Part shown: piece after piece, positions 51,363-61,046 of the stretch
Layout: each line of letters begins with the position of its first letter
Position numbering within the stretch: the stretch's first letter is position 1
Source of the DNA: an uncultured Clostridia bacterium
GTDB lineage: Bacteria > Bacillota > Clostridia > Oscillospirales > Acutalibacteraceae
DNA: 64,000 nucleotides
Assembly: GCA_937876205.1 (NCBI GenBank)
Contig: CALEII010000013.1
Span: 1 to 64,000, forward strand
Reading direction: 5' to 3'
The notes under the pieces: model-generated
Databases searched by the model: none
What the model was told of the DNA's origin: nothing
The model's input: only the letters and a program-made list of their open reading frames with translations
Position numbers and translations under genes: made by a program

Positions 51363-52385
51363 TTAAAATAAAGTCTGCTGACCCGGTTTCTCAATACCTA
51401 AGTGTGTATATGCCGCATTAGTAACCACTCTGCCTCTCGGCGTTCTGCCCAGGAAGCCTATCTGCATAAGATAAGGCTCATAAACATCCTCAATAGTGAC
51501 AGCCTCTTCGCCTATTGCCGCAGCTATTGTCTCAAGTCCGACGGGGCCACCGTTATAATTCTGAATCATAGTTGTAAGAAGCAATCTGTCTATATTATCA
51601 AGACCGAGCTCATCAATTTCCATTCTCGATAAAGCAAGTCTTGCATCCTGCTCTGTAATAGTGCCGCTGCCGATAACCTGAGCAAAATCTCTGGCTCGCT
51701 TCAGAAGTCTGTTTGCAATTCTCGGTGTTCCTCTTGAGCGTGATGCTATTTCAAGTGCACCGTCATCATCAATTCCTATGCCGAGAATGCTTGCACTTCT
51801 TTTTACGATTTCTGCGAGCTCCTGAGGAGTATAAAGCTCAAGTCTCAGAACAACACCGAATCTGTCACGAAGAGGTGCTGTAAGCTGACCTGCTCTTGTT
51901 GTTGCCCCGACAAGTGTGAAATTCTTTATATCAAGTCTGATACTTCTTGCTGAGGGGCCTTTTCCGATGATGATATCAATTACATTATCCTCCATAGCAG
52001 GATAAAGAACTTCTTCAACACTTCTTGAAAGACGGTGGATTTCATCAATGAATAACACATCACCTTCATTAAGGTTGGTGAGAAGTGCCGCAAGGTCACC
52101 GGGCTTCTCAATTGCAGGACCTGATGTTACTCTAATCTGAACATTCATCTGATTTGCGATGATGCCTGCAAGCGTTGTTTTACCGAGTCCCGGAGGGCCG
52201 TAAAGCAATACGTGGTCGAGCGTTTCACCTCTGCCGAGAGCTGCATCCATATAAATCTTAAGGTTTTCTTTGACCTTTTCCTGACCGATATAATCATCAA
52301 GAGTTTTTGGTCTTAATGAAACTTCGGTATCATTATCATTCTGTGTAAATTCAGGTGACATCATACGGTATTCATTTTCTTCCAT
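51363..52385 (-). CDS. ruvB: Holliday junction helicase RuvB
   Basis: 340 aa. RPKTLDDYIGQEKVKENL start, Walker A GPPGLGKTTL, Walker B FIDEIHRLSR, sensor 1 VGATTRAG, Arg finger and C-terminal FLGRTPRGRV winged helix. Drives branch migration with RuvA. Order ruvC-ruvA-ruvB is complete. Confidence 0.97.
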   Translation of the reverse strand: MEENEYRMMSPEFTQNDNDTEVSLRPKTLDDYIGQEKVKENLKIYMDAALGRGETLDHVLLYGPPGLGKTTLAGIIANQMNVQIRVTSGPAIEKPGDLAALLTNLNEGDVLFIDEIHRLSRSVEEVLYPAMEDNVIDIIIGKGPSARSIRLDIKNFTLVGATTRAGQLTAPLRDRFGVVLRLELYTPQELAEIVKRSASILGIGIDDDGALEIASRSRGTPRIANRLLKRARDFAQVIGSGTITEQDARLALSRMEIDELGLDNIDRLLLTTMIQNYNGGPVGLETIAAAIGEEAVTIEDVYEPYLMQIGFLGRTPRGRVVTNAAYTHLGIEKPGQQTLF

Positions 52386-52401
52386 TATTATTCACCCTTT
52401 C

Positions 52402-53004
52402 TTACAGATTCTTTGAAAGCACGGCAAGTGCCTTTTTAATAAGTTCTTCAACAGAAAGATTTTTATCAAACTGAGAAACAGCTTTTGCAGCCTCATATCT
52501 CGAATAACCAAGAAACTGCAGCGCACAGACAGCCTCTGAAGTGTTATCTGAAGCCTCAATTGCAGCTGAGGTGTCAAAGCTGTCATCAACAGCAGAAGAA
52601 ACTGACGTGAGTTTACCTTTGAGCTCAAGCACAATTCTCTGCGCAATTTTAGGTCCGACGCCCTGAGCCTTTGTAACTGCCTTTGCATCACCTGAAGCTA
52701 CAGCAAGTGCAAGCTTATCCGGTGTCATTTCTGAAAGCACGGCAAGCGCAGCCTTTGGACCTACACCTGAAATACCAATGAGCAGCTTAAAGCAATCAAG
52801 CTCATTTGTGTCAGCAAAACCGAACAGTTCAAGTGCATCCTCTCTGACGGCAAGGTGTGTATATAAAGTAGTCTGATTGCCGACAGCACCGACTCTTTTT
52901 AGTGTATTGAGTGAAGCATTACACTTAAAGCCGACCCCGCCGCATTCAATTGCAACACAGTTGGCATCAAGCATTATAATATTACCTGTGAGAGAATAAA
53001 ACAT
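52402..53004 (-). CDS. ruvA: Holliday junction protein RuvA
   Basis: 200 aa. OB domain (MFYSLTGNIIMLD, GVGFKC), two helix-hairpin-helix units (LLIGISGVGPKAALAVLS, KAQGVGPKIAQRIVLELK) and a C-terminal RuvB-binding helix bundle (AVCALQFLGYSRYEAAKAV). Confidence 0.96.
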   Translation of the reverse strand: MFYSLTGNIIMLDANCVAIECGGVGFKCNASLNTLKRVGAVGNQTTLYTHLAVREDALELFGFADTNELDCFKLLIGISGVGPKAALAVLSEMTPDKLALAVASGDAKAVTKAQGVGPKIAQRIVLELKGKLTSVSSAVDDSFDTSAAIEASDNTSEAVCALQFLGYSRYEAAKAVSQFDKNLSVEELIKKALAVLSKNL

Positions 53005-53021
53005 ACTGTTTTATCGTCCTT

Positions 53022-53519
53022 TCATCTGAAATTGAGCCTGCCCAGTGCAGAACCGCTTGAATGTGCGTGACAAATAGCCATTGCAAGGGCATCAGCCGTA
53101 TCATCGGGTTTTGGTACACTATCGAGATTCAAAAGAATCTTTGTCATTTCCTGCACCTGCTTCTTTTCTGCTCTGCCGTAGCCGACAACACTCTGTTTGA
53201 CCTGTAATGGGGTATATTCAAATATACCCACATTATGTTGTCTGGCAGAAAGAATTATAACGCCCCTTGCCTGAGCAACATCAATAGCTGTTTTCTGATT
53301 TGTGTTAAAAAACAGCTTTTCTATTGCCATAGCCTCGGGTTTATATATTTCAACAAGATTTGTTATACCTGAATAAATATGAAGAAGTCTGTCAGTGAAA
53401 TCAGTGTGTGCCTTTGTCGTAATGGCACCGAAATCAAGCACTCTGAAATGGTTATTCTGATATTCAATAACACCGTAGCCGACAATAGCATAACCGGGGT
53501 CAATACCCAATATAATCAA
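53022..53519 (-). CDS. ruvC: Crossover junction endonuclease RuvC
   Basis: 165 aa if TTG 53519 is the start: it gives (M)IILGIDPGYAIVGYGVI, the standard N-terminus, and lies after GGTGGTG. An ATG at 53537 would add six residues but is nearly at the mapped promoter end. Catalytic acids: Asp in GIDPG, Glu in AIEKLFF, and the DDTADALA pair. Resolves Holliday junctions. Confidence 0.94.
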   Translation of the reverse strand: MIILGIDPGYAIVGYGVIEYQNNHFRVLDFGAITTKAHTDFTDRLLHIYSGITNLVEIYKPEAMAIEKLFFNTNQKTAIDVAQARGVIILSARQHNVGIFEYTPLQVKQSVVGYGRAEKKQVQEMTKILLNLDSVPKPDDTADALAMAICHAHSSGSALGRLNFR

Positions 53520-53552
53520 AGCACACTTCACCACCATAAAATCATTCACTTT

Positions 53553-53581
53553 AGTATAGCACAACAACATAAAATTAGCAA
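53553..53581 (-). promoter_or_regulatory. Sigma-A promoter of ruvCAB
   Basis: On the minus strand TTGCTA (53581-53576), 17-bp spacer, TATACT (53558-53553). Confidence 0.8.
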
Positions 53582-53610
53582 GTGAATAATAAATATTTAT
53601 AATAAAATAT

Positions 53611-53639
53611 TTGATTTTTATTATAATATATGCTACTAT
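53611..53639 (+). promoter_or_regulatory. Promoter of the Eis-like acetyltransferase gene
   Basis: TTGATT, 17-bp spacer, TACTAT, divergent from the ruvC promoter. Confidence 0.65.
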
Positions 53640-53671
53640 ATAAAAAATATATTAAGCAAGGAGAATATCTG

Positions 53672-54835
53672 ATGTCTGATTATATACATATGACCCATGG
53701 CAAAGCAGAACAGAGAGAGGATTTGCTGAATCTGCTTGACCTTACATTTGAATTCAATCAGGAAGGCAACAAATTCATCAATCTTCTTCCGAAGCTCTAT
53801 AAAGAACAGTATAAACCTGCAGAAAACAACATAATTCTTGATGTTGACGGTGATATGAGAGCTGCTGTAGGCCTTTACTACAACACTGTTACAGCATGCG
53901 ATGAAAAACTGAAAATCGGCTGTATCGGCAATGTTGCAGTTCACCCAGAACACAGAGGAAAGGGCTATATGCAGTTCTGTATGCTGCTTGCACTTGATGA
54001 GATGAAGCAGAATATGACTGACCTTTCGGTTCTTGGAGGTGCAAGACAGAGATATGAGCATTTTTCATATCAGCCTGCAGGTATCAGCACCTGCTTCACT
54101 TACAAAAAAGACAATGCAAAAAGAACACTCGGCGCAGGCAGAAAATCTGAATTTTCAATTAAAAGACTTGAAGAAACAGACACAAAATATATCAAAGAAA
54201 TTACAGAAATATACAACAGCCGTATTTTCCGTATGGAGCGCCCCGCAGAAGCAATCTTTGACATTCTTCACTCCTGGAATACCGTTCCGTATGTCGCACT
54301 TAAGGACGGCGAAGTGAAGGGATGGTTCGCATATTTCAGTGATAAATCGGGACTTCACGAATTGTTCTATAAAAACGAAGATGACATTGAAGATGTTATT
54401 CTTCTTGCCCTTGAAAATTCAGGTAATGAGGGCATAAAAATCAATGTTCCGTGCTTTGATAAGCCTCTTTACAAATATCTTGCAATCAACTGTGAACACT
54501 ATGAAATCGGCCATGCTGAGCATTTCACAATATTTTGCTATGAAAATGTTATAAGAGCTTTCCTTAAGCTAAAGACAACATATCAGAATCTGCCTGACGG
54601 CGAGCTGAAGGTTTTCATTCAGGGTGAAAAGCTTCCCGAACAGCTTAAGATTACCGTTAAAAACAACATAGTGACTGTTGAGGAAACTGACGAAAAACCT
54701 GACTTGATTCTGAAACATCAGGAAGCAATGCGATTCTTCGGTTCTCATTATTCAGAAAAAAGAAACGATGCGCCTTCATTCTGTCACGCCTGGTTCCCTC
54801 TTCCATTCTATGGTTACGGATTGGACAATTTATAA
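53672..54835 (+). CDS. Eis-like GNAT N-acetyltransferase with sterol-carrier-like domain
   Basis: 387 aa from ATG 53672 (AAGGAG eight bases upstream). GNAT domain at residues 1-130 with the acetyl-CoA loop in VAVHPEHRGKGYMQF; a second GNAT-like half (about 140-290); and a C-terminal SCP2-type domain (LPDGELKVFIQGE). Same plan as Eis enzymes that acetylate aminoglycoside or other amines; a drug-related role is only possible, not shown. Confidence 0.85.
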   Translation: MSDYIHMTHGKAEQREDLLNLLDLTFEFNQEGNKFINLLPKLYKEQYKPAENNIILDVDGDMRAAVGLYYNTVTACDEKLKIGCIGNVAVHPEHRGKGYMQFCMLLALDEMKQNMTDLSVLGGARQRYEHFSYQPAGISTCFTYKKDNAKRTLGAGRKSEFSIKRLEETDTKYIKEITEIYNSRIFRMERPAEAIFDILHSWNTVPYVALKDGEVKGWFAYFSDKSGLHELFYKNEDDIEDVILLALENSGNEGIKINVPCFDKPLYKYLAINCEHYEIGHAEHFTIFCYENVIRAFLKLKTTYQNLPDGELKVFIQGEKLPEQLKITVKNNIVTVEETDEKPDLILKHQEAMRFFGSHYSEKRNDAPSFCHAWFPLPFYGYGLDNL

Positions 54836-54873
54836 GTTGCAATCAGCAATTATCAATGTTAATTTATCAAAAA

Positions 54874-54901
54874 ATATCCGCTGTCAACTGACAGCGGATA
54901 T
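54874..54901. terminator. Bidirectional terminator
   Basis: ATATCCGCTGTC and GACAGCGGATAT form a 12-bp stem around AACT, between convergent genes. Confidence 0.9.
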
Positions 54902-54903
54902 TT

Positions 54904-55425
54904 CTATTCAATTATTCTGACAACACCTTTATTTTCTCTGTCAGAAGGATATTCACAATCAGCGTATCCGATAGCTGCGCAGCCGAAACAGATATGATTT
55001 TCGGGTACACCAAAAGAGGTCAGAAGGGTGCGCACCTCAGAATCATTACAACAATCTCTCAGCTGATTTATCCACACTGAGCCTACACCGAGGGAATGTG
55101 CAGCAAGAAACATATTTTCAAGCACACAGGCAGTGTCAACTGCACCGTGACGGTAATCATCAGGCACCGTAACGATTATAAAAACAGGGGCGCCGTAGAA
55201 TCTGTGGTAATCAGGTCTGTCAAGGCATTTTGCGATTGCTTTCTGCAATGCAACAATTTTCTCATCATTTTTTATGACAGTCAGCTGCCATTGCTGTGTA
55301 TTCATTGCACTTGGGGCATACAGTCCGGCGGTAATGATCTGCTGTAGAATCTCCTCGGAAAGTTCTTCTGAAGAAAATTTTCTTACACTTCGTCTTGTTA
55401 CAATATTTTTTATAACTTCATTCAT
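54904..55425 (-). CDS. Nitroreductase-family protein
   Basis: 173 aa from ATG 55425 (AGGAG upstream). Start MNEVIKNIVTRRSVRKF, then AGLYAPSAMNTQQWQ and LAAHSLGVGSVWINQL, as in FMN-binding nitroreductases of the NfnB/FRP type. Dimeric, NAD(P)H-using. The last GYADCEYPSDRENKG fits a short family variant. Confidence 0.9.
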   Translation of the reverse strand: MNEVIKNIVTRRSVRKFSSEELSEEILQQIITAGLYAPSAMNTQQWQLTVIKNDEKIVALQKAIAKCLDRPDYHRFYGAPVFIIVTVPDDYRHGAVDTACVLENMFLAAHSLGVGSVWINQLRDCCNDSEVRTLLTSFGVPENHICFGCAAIGYADCEYPSDRENKGVVRIIE

Positions 55426-55444
55426 ATTTATCACTCCTGAATGT

Positions 55445-55473
55445 ATATTATCACATTTATCAGGAATTTTCAA
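55445..55473 (-). promoter_or_regulatory. Promoter of the nitroreductase gene
   Basis: On the minus strand TTGAAA (55473-55468), 17-bp spacer, TAATAT (55450-55445). Confidence 0.7.
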
Positions 55474-55602
55474 CGTTACATTTTACAAAAAATTAACATT
55501 TTTTTAACACGTACACAAAACAGAACAACCAAATTTCATTGAATTTATTGGTATAATATGTTAAAATAGCATAAAAGTTATCTTATCAAAGGTTGTGTTA
55601 GT

Positions 55603-56553
55603 ATGAATAAATCACAATTCATTTTCAAAGCAATTGATGTTGTTTTTGACAAGCCTCAGAACCCATACAACATAGACAACATATTTTGCATAAGAGACAT
55701 TGCTTACAGTGATATCGACCGTAATATGACTGTCGGCGACCTTTATTTTGACCCTGTTATTCTTAAGGACGGCAAAAAACACCCTGTAATCCTGAATTTA
55801 CACGGCGGCGGATTTGTTATGGGTGATAAGGATTACAGAAAAACTCTTTCAGAGCTTTATGCAAGCCACGGATACTATGTCTATAATGTAAATTACCGTA
55901 TGCCTCCTGCTGTTGATATTTTCGGCTGTATCAAGGATTCAATAGATGCCGCCAATTTCATCAGCGTTCTTGCAGAAGAATACAGTATAGACCTTGATAA
56001 AATCATTATTACCGGTGACTCTGCAGGTGCATATCTTGCGTCTTATATTGCTGCAGTGAAATATAATCCTGAGCTTGCCGAAACACTCAGCATTCCTGAA
56101 GTCTCAATAGATATTGCAGCTCTTGTGCTCAACAGCGGACCGTATAATCTCCCCTCTATGCTGAGTACAAAAATTCCGTTCGGTGTAATTCCCGAGCTTG
56201 CATCAATGCTTACAGGACGAAAATTCAAAGAAGATATGAGTGATATATACGAATATGAATACTTTCAATATATGTCTACCATAAATTATGTTAATGATAA
56301 GTGGTGCCCTGCATTTATTTCCTGGTCGGATTCAGACTTTATATGTCCCAATCAGGGCCGACCGATGGCTGAGAAACTGATGAAACACTGCCCTAAAGTT
56401 GCAACTTCTTATGCTGACGGACTGATGTACGGTCACGATTTTCACCTGACAATAAAAAGTGAAAAATCGATGCAGTGCATAGAAAGCGGAATCAAATTTA
56501 TAGACAGCATCTGTGAAGAAATTGACAGTAAAAAAGAGATTACAACCGTATAA
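55603..56553 (+). CDS. Alpha/beta-hydrolase (HSL-type esterase)
   Basis: 316 aa. Oxyanion motif HGGGFVMGDKDYRKTL and nucleophile elbow GDSAGAYLASY; Asp in WSDSDFICP and His in YGHDFHLT complete the triad. Matches the hormone-sensitive-lipase/IV esterase family. No signal peptide, so cytoplasmic; substrate unknown. Confidence 0.87.
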   Translation: MNKSQFIFKAIDVVFDKPQNPYNIDNIFCIRDIAYSDIDRNMTVGDLYFDPVILKDGKKHPVILNLHGGGFVMGDKDYRKTLSELYASHGYYVYNVNYRMPPAVDIFGCIKDSIDAANFISVLAEEYSIDLDKIIITGDSAGAYLASYIAAVKYNPELAETLSIPEVSIDIAALVLNSGPYNLPSMLSTKIPFGVIPELASMLTGRKFKEDMSDIYEYEYFQYMSTINYVNDKWCPAFISWSDSDFICPNQGRPMAEKLMKHCPKVATSYADGLMYGHDFHLTIKSEKSMQCIESGIKFIDSICEEIDSKKEITTV

Positions 56554-56565
56554 CATAGCTATCAA

Positions 56566-56595
56566 AAAAAGAGGAGCTGAAAAGCTCCTCTTTTT
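56566..56595. terminator. Bidirectional terminator overlapping clpX end
   Basis: AAAAAGAGGAGCT and AGCTCCTCTTTTT form a 13-bp stem around GAAA between convergent genes. Confidence 0.92.
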
Positions 56596-57886
56596 ATGCA
56601 CCTGCCACTGCAGGTTTATTATTCTGAGATGCAAGTCTTGATTCATCACGCTCAAATAACGGCTCTGATGAATCAGAAATACAATCCTTTGTTATTGTTA
56701 CCTTAACAATAGATTTATCTGACGGCACCTGATACATTATATCAAGAAGAGCCTTCTCCATAATAGCACGAAGTCCTCTTGCACCTGTTTTTTTCTCAAG
56801 TGCCATTTCAGCAACAGCATCAAGAGCATCATCATCAAAAATAAGCTCAACATCATCCATATTGAAAAGCTGAACATACTGCTTGACGATTGAATTCTTC
56901 GGCTCTTTGAGAATTCTGACAAGTGCTTCCCTGTCAAGGTTTTTAAGAGGAGTAATCATCGGAACTCTGCCCACAAGTTCAGGAATAAGACCATATTTGA
57001 TAATATCCTGAGGCGTTGCGAGAGACATTATATAATCACTGTCTATATCGGCTTTTGTCTTGACCTGAGCTTCAAAACCGATAACAGAATTACCCAGACG
57101 CTTCTCAATTATCTTTTCAATGCCGTCAAAGGCACCGCCACAGATAAAGAGAATATTAGTGGTATCTATCTGAATAAATTCCTGCTGAGGGTGTTTTCTA
57201 CCACCCTGAGGAGGAACATTTGCTACTGTTCCTTCAAGTATTTTGAGAAGTGCCTGCTGAACACCTTCACCACTGACATCTCTTGTGATAGACGGATTCT
57301 CTGAACGGCGTGAAATCTTATCTATTTCATCAACATAGATAATGCCTCTCTCTGCACGTTCAATATCAAAATCAGCAGCCTGAATAAGACGAAGAAGAAT
57401 ATTCTCAACATCTTCACCCACATAACCTGCTTCGGTAAGTGTTGTTGCATCTGCTATTGCAAAAGGTACATCAATAATCTTCGCAAGTGTCTGAGCAAGC
57501 ATTGTTTTTCCGACACCGGTGGGACCAAGCAGAAGAACATTACTTTTCTGAATATCGACATCACAGTCATTTCCGTAATAAATACGCTTATAATGATTAT
57601 AAACTGCAACTGAAAGTGCTGTTTTTGCACTGTCCTGCCCTATTACATACTCATCAAGCTTGCTTTTGATATCAGCAGGCTTGGGAAGATCTCTTCGGAG
57701 AGCCTTCTTTGATTTTTTCTCTTCATAATGAACTTCTTCTGCGATAATATTACTGCAAAGCTCAGTACATTCATCACAGATAAACACATTATTGGGGCCG
57801 GCAATCAGCTTATGGACAGATCCTTCTGGTCTGTTACAGAATGAGCAGCAAATCTGTTTATCTTTTGAATTTCCATTCTTAGCCAA
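56594..57886 (-). CDS. clpX: ATP-dependent protease ATPase subunit ClpX
   Basis: 430 aa. Zinc-binding domain at the start (CSFCNRPEGSV, CDECTELC), Walker A LLGPTGVGKTML, Walker B IIYVDEIDKISR, pore loop GYVGEDV, sensor and IGF-type docking loop VIGFEAQV. Unfolds substrates for ClpP. The C-terminus lies 23 bases inside the shared terminator. Confidence 0.97.
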   Translation of the reverse strand: MAKNGNSKDKQICCSFCNRPEGSVHKLIAGPNNVFICDECTELCSNIIAEEVHYEEKKSKKALRRDLPKPADIKSKLDEYVIGQDSAKTALSVAVYNHYKRIYYGNDCDVDIQKSNVLLLGPTGVGKTMLAQTLAKIIDVPFAIADATTLTEAGYVGEDVENILLRLIQAADFDIERAERGIIYVDEIDKISRRSENPSITRDVSGEGVQQALLKILEGTVANVPPQGGRKHPQQEFIQIDTTNILFICGGAFDGIEKIIEKRLGNSVIGFEAQVKTKADIDSDYIMSLATPQDIIKYGLIPELVGRVPMITPLKNLDREALVRILKEPKNSIVKQYVQLFNMDDVELIFDDDALDAVAEMALEKKTGARGLRAIMEKALLDIMYQVPSDKSIVKVTITKDCISDSSEPLFERDESRLASQNNKPAVAGA

Positions 57887-57911
57887 ATGTAATTCACTCC
57901 TGACAAAAATA

Positions 57912-57939
57912 ATCGGGCAAACCTGATGATCTGCCCGAT
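57912..57939 (-). terminator. Terminator of clpP
   Basis: ATCGGGCA and TGCCCGAT stem, 12-base loop, followed by T-rich sequence on the minus strand. Confidence 0.75.
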
Positions 57940-57946
57940 CAAAAAA

Positions 57947-58528
57947 TTATCTGTGTTTTATAACCTTATCAACAAGACCGTATTCGAGAGCCTCTTCAGC
58001 TGACATATAGTTATCACGCTCAGTGTCAGCATAAATCTGCTCTATAGGCTTGCCTGTGTTTTCAGCAAGAATTCTGTTGAGATTCTCTTTTGTTTTGAGT
58101 ATCTGCTTAGCTACAATCTCAATATCAGTTGCCTGACCCTTTGCACCGCCGAGAGGCTGATGAATCATAACAAGGCTGTTGGGAAGAGCATATCTCTTGC
58201 CCTTAGCGCCGCTGGAGAGAAGAAATGCACCCATTGAAGCTGCCATACCCATACAGATTGTTGAAACATCGCACTTTATATACTGCATTGTGTCATAAAT
58301 AGCCATACCTGCAGATACTGAGCCACCGGGACTATTGATATAAAGACTGATATCCTTTTCGGGATCCTGACTTTCAAGAAAAAGAAGCTGTGCTACAACA
58401 AGACTTGCTGTTGCATCATTTACTTCATCTGAAAGAACTATAATTCTGTCATTGAGAAGACGTGAGAAAATATCATATGCTCTCTCGCCTCTGTTTGTCT
58501 GTTCAATGACGGTAGGTACCAATGCCAT
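57947..58528 (-). CDS. clpP: ATP-dependent protease proteolytic subunit ClpP
   Basis: 193 aa. Start MALVPTVIEQTNRGERAYDI; catalytic Ser in GMAASMGAFLLS, His in MIHQPLGG, Asp in YADTERDNYMS. Standard length. Degrades proteins unfolded by ClpX. Confidence 0.97.
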   Translation of the reverse strand: MALVPTVIEQTNRGERAYDIFSRLLNDRIIVLSDEVNDATASLVVAQLLFLESQDPEKDISLYINSPGGSVSAGMAIYDTMQYIKCDVSTICMGMAASMGAFLLSSGAKGKRYALPNSLVMIHQPLGGAKGQATDIEIVAKQILKTKENLNRILAENTGKPIEQIYADTERDNYMSAEEALEYGLVDKVIKHR

Positions 58529-58586
58529 ATAAAAAACCTCCTTGGACTCTTTGATTATAGGACACTTAAAAAATATTTATTCAGAA

Positions 58587-59966
58587 TTATTCAGCTGATT
58601 CTTCTGCTGCGGGAGCTTCCTCAGCAGCATCAGCCTTCTTTGTTGACTTCTTTGCAGCGGGCTTCTTTGCTGCTGTCTTTCTGGGCTTTGTTGCCTTAGC
58701 GTTTGATACAACAAACTCTACAGCCTTCTTGTTAGCGATGTCACCCTTAGCTGTCTTTTCAGGAACAGCGTTCTTGATCTGCTCAAGGTCCATTCCGTAA
58801 GCATCAGCATATGACTGATAAAGCTCATTTACATCATCTTCTGTAGCTTCAATGCCTTCAAGCTCAATGATTTTTTCGAGAGCAAGCATAAGCTTAACTT
58901 CTTTTTCAGCCTGAGCTCTGTACTGATCTCTGACTGTCTTCTCATCCATACCTGTGTACATAAGGTATGTCTTGAAATCAAGACCCTGCATACGGAGTCT
59001 GTAATCCATATCCTGAATCATATTTGTGATTGATGTCTCAATCATACAATCAGGAATTTCACCCTTAACTGACTCAACAACAGCGTCAAGAAGCTTTGAC
59101 TCAAATTCCTTGTCAGCATTCTTCTGCTTAGCTTCTGTGATTGTCTTTTCAATGTCAGCCTTGAGCTCGTCGAGAGTATCAAACTCACTGATATCCTTTA
59201 CAAACTCATCATCAAGCTCGGGAAGCTCCTTAACCTTGATGCCGTGAAGCTTAATCTTGAATACAACAGGCTTGCCTGCAAGATCTTCAGCATGATATTC
59301 TTCGGGGAATGTAACATCAATATCAAACTCTTCACCGATTGAGTGACCGATGATCTTCTCTTCAAAACCGGGAATAAACTGACCGCTGCCGATTGTAAGG
59401 TCAAAGCCTTCTGCCTTACCACCGTCAAACGCTACACCGTCATTGAAGCCTTCATAGTCAATAGTAACGATATCACCGTCAACAACTGCTCTGTCGTCAA
59501 CATCAACGATTCTTGCGTTGTCTTCCTGCTTAGCTTTGAGTTCATTCTCAACTTCCTCAGCTGTTACAGCAACAACTTCCTTTTCTGCTTTAAGACCTTT
59601 GTATTCACCGATTTCGATTTCGGGCTTAACAGTAACCTTACAAGAAAGTTCTACACCGTCTTTGCCTACTGACTTGATGTCAAAATCAAAGGGATTGTCA
59701 ACGGGATCGATGCCTGCTTCTGCAACAGCAGCTTCGTAAGCATCGGGGAAAGCGATTTCAAGTGCATCATCATAGAATACACCTTCACCATAGTACTTTT
59801 CAATAAATGCCTTGGGTGCCTTACCCTTTCTGAAACCGGGAACAGAAATGTTTTTCTTAACCTTGTTGTAAGCCTTGTTGTTTGCGTCAGCAAACGCTTC
59901 TGCACTGATAGTAAGCTCAAGTGTTACTTCATTTGTACCGGTTTTTTCACATGATTTTAAACTCAT
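58587..59966 (-). CDS. tig: Trigger factor with Lys/Ala-rich tail
   Basis: 459 aa. Ribosome-binding domain with GFRKGKAPKAFIEKYYG (signature FRKGKxP), FKBP-type domain (DGDIVTIDYEGFNDG, IPGFEEKIIGHSIGEE) and helical chaperone domain to about 420. The last 40 residues are low-complexity Lys-Ala-Pro repeats ending acidic (EEAPAAEESAE), not seen in the E. coli protein. tig-clpP-clpX order is conserved. Nascent-chain chaperone. Confidence 0.95.
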   Translation of the reverse strand: MSLKSCEKTGTNEVTLELTISAEAFADANNKAYNKVKKNISVPGFRKGKAPKAFIEKYYGEGVFYDDALEIAFPDAYEAAVAEAGIDPVDNPFDFDIKSVGKDGVELSCKVTVKPEIEIGEYKGLKAEKEVVAVTAEEVENELKAKQEDNARIVDVDDRAVVDGDIVTIDYEGFNDGVAFDGGKAEGFDLTIGSGQFIPGFEEKIIGHSIGEEFDIDVTFPEEYHAEDLAGKPVVFKIKLHGIKVKELPELDDEFVKDISEFDTLDELKADIEKTITEAKQKNADKEFESKLLDAVVESVKGEIPDCMIETSITNMIQDMDYRLRMQGLDFKTYLMYTGMDEKTVRDQYRAQAEKEVKLMLALEKIIELEGIEATEDDVNELYQSYADAYGMDLEQIKNAVPEKTAKGDIANKKAVEFVVSNAKATKPRKTAAKKPAAKKSTKKADAAEEAPAAEESAE

Positions 59967-60086
59967 TTAAATTTTCCTCCGTTCTCATAATAATATGAGA
60001 TGATATTTTAACTTTTACATTATATCAAATTATTCTAAAAATTTCCATACTTATTTAAAAAAAAGTGAAGAAATAATAAATAAAAA

Positions 60087-60776
60087 TCACACTTTTTCTA
60101 TCAATTTTGGACAAAAAGCAAGTCTGTCTGCTGAAATAAGGGCGAATTTTATTCCGTCACGCTCAAAATTATCATATCTACCTGTAGTATCTCCGTGTAT
60201 GTGCCCGAAGAAACAACGTTTTATATTATAATCAGTCAGAACAGAATATATCTCTTCACATTCTCTGTCATCAAAAACAGGAGGATAATGCAAAAACACA
60301 ATCGGCTCTTTACCGGCTTCAATTCCGCTCTCAACAGAACGTATAAGCCTTTGTCTTTCTCTGAGAATAACTTTTTTGTCACTCTCAGGTGAATCGTAAA
60401 ACCAACCTCTTGTACCGCACACAGCATAATCCCCGAAGCTGAAAGAATTATTGAAAAGAATGTCAATTGAGGTAAAATCATTCTCTTTAAGATAATTATT
60501 CATTTTATTGAGTGTTGTCCACCAATAGTCGTGATTTCCCTTCATAATTATCTTTCTGCCGTTGAGCTCATTAAGAAATTTAAAATCATCATAACATTCC
60601 GAAAGTTTCATTGACCAAGAAATATCACCGTTTATCACAACTGTATCGTTATCGGAGACCACAGCGTTCCATTTTTTCTGAAGCCGTTCCACATAATTGT
60701 CCCAGCCTTTGAAAATATCCATAGGCTTATCTTTGCCGAATGACAGATGTGTGTCACCTATAGCAAAAAGATTCAT
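60087..60776 (-). CDS. Metallophosphoesterase
   Basis: 229 aa from ATG 60776 (AGAGGAGAG upstream). Metal ligands: FAIGDTHLSF (D-x-H), NGDISWSM, KGNHDYWW, FLHYPPVF and CFFGHIHGD. This fits calcineurin-like phosphoesterases of the YkuE/cAMP phosphodiesterase sort; substrate unknown. Confidence 0.88.
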   Translation of the reverse strand: MNLFAIGDTHLSFGKDKPMDIFKGWDNYVERLQKKWNAVVSDNDTVVINGDISWSMKLSECYDDFKFLNELNGRKIIMKGNHDYWWTTLNKMNNYLKENDFTSIDILFNNSFSFGDYAVCGTRGWFYDSPESDKKVILRERQRLIRSVESGIEAGKEPIVFLHYPPVFDDRECEEIYSVLTDYNIKRCFFGHIHGDTTGRYDNFERDGIKFALISADRLAFCPKLIEKV

Positions 60777-60884
60777 ACCGAACTCTCCTCTCAGGAACAT
60801 TTTTCCAAAAATATTTTATGCACCGTCTGCCCATAATAGTAGCAAGAGACGTTTCTTTAAATATAAATAAAAGGTGATTGAGTT

Positions 60885-61046
60885 ATGGAAAACAAAATCA
60901 GATGCGAAGTCAAAAACTGTGTATATCACACAACACAGAACAACTGCACTGCAGACTGCATTACAGTCGGCAACAGCACCGCTTGTAAATGCGGCGAAAC
61001 AGCCTGTGAAACATTCAAAATGAACGACAACGCAATGAAAGGCTAA
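60885..61046 (+). CDS. DUF1540 protein
   Basis: 53 aa, ATG 60885 with AAGGTG upstream. Sequence has the DUF1540 plan: CEVKNCVYH, a Cys-x-x-x-Cys in CTADCITVG, then CKCGETACETF. Usually linked with sporulation Firmicutes, function unknown; the Cys set suggests zinc or iron binding. Followed at once by three nested hairpins. Confidence 0.85.
   Translation: MENKIRCEVKNCVYHTTQNNCTADCITVGNSTACKCGETACETFKMNDNAMKG

Noticed and set aside
56594..58528. A frameshift or fusion in clpX/clpP
   Set aside because: Both proteins have normal length and complete motifs; the gap holds a terminator.
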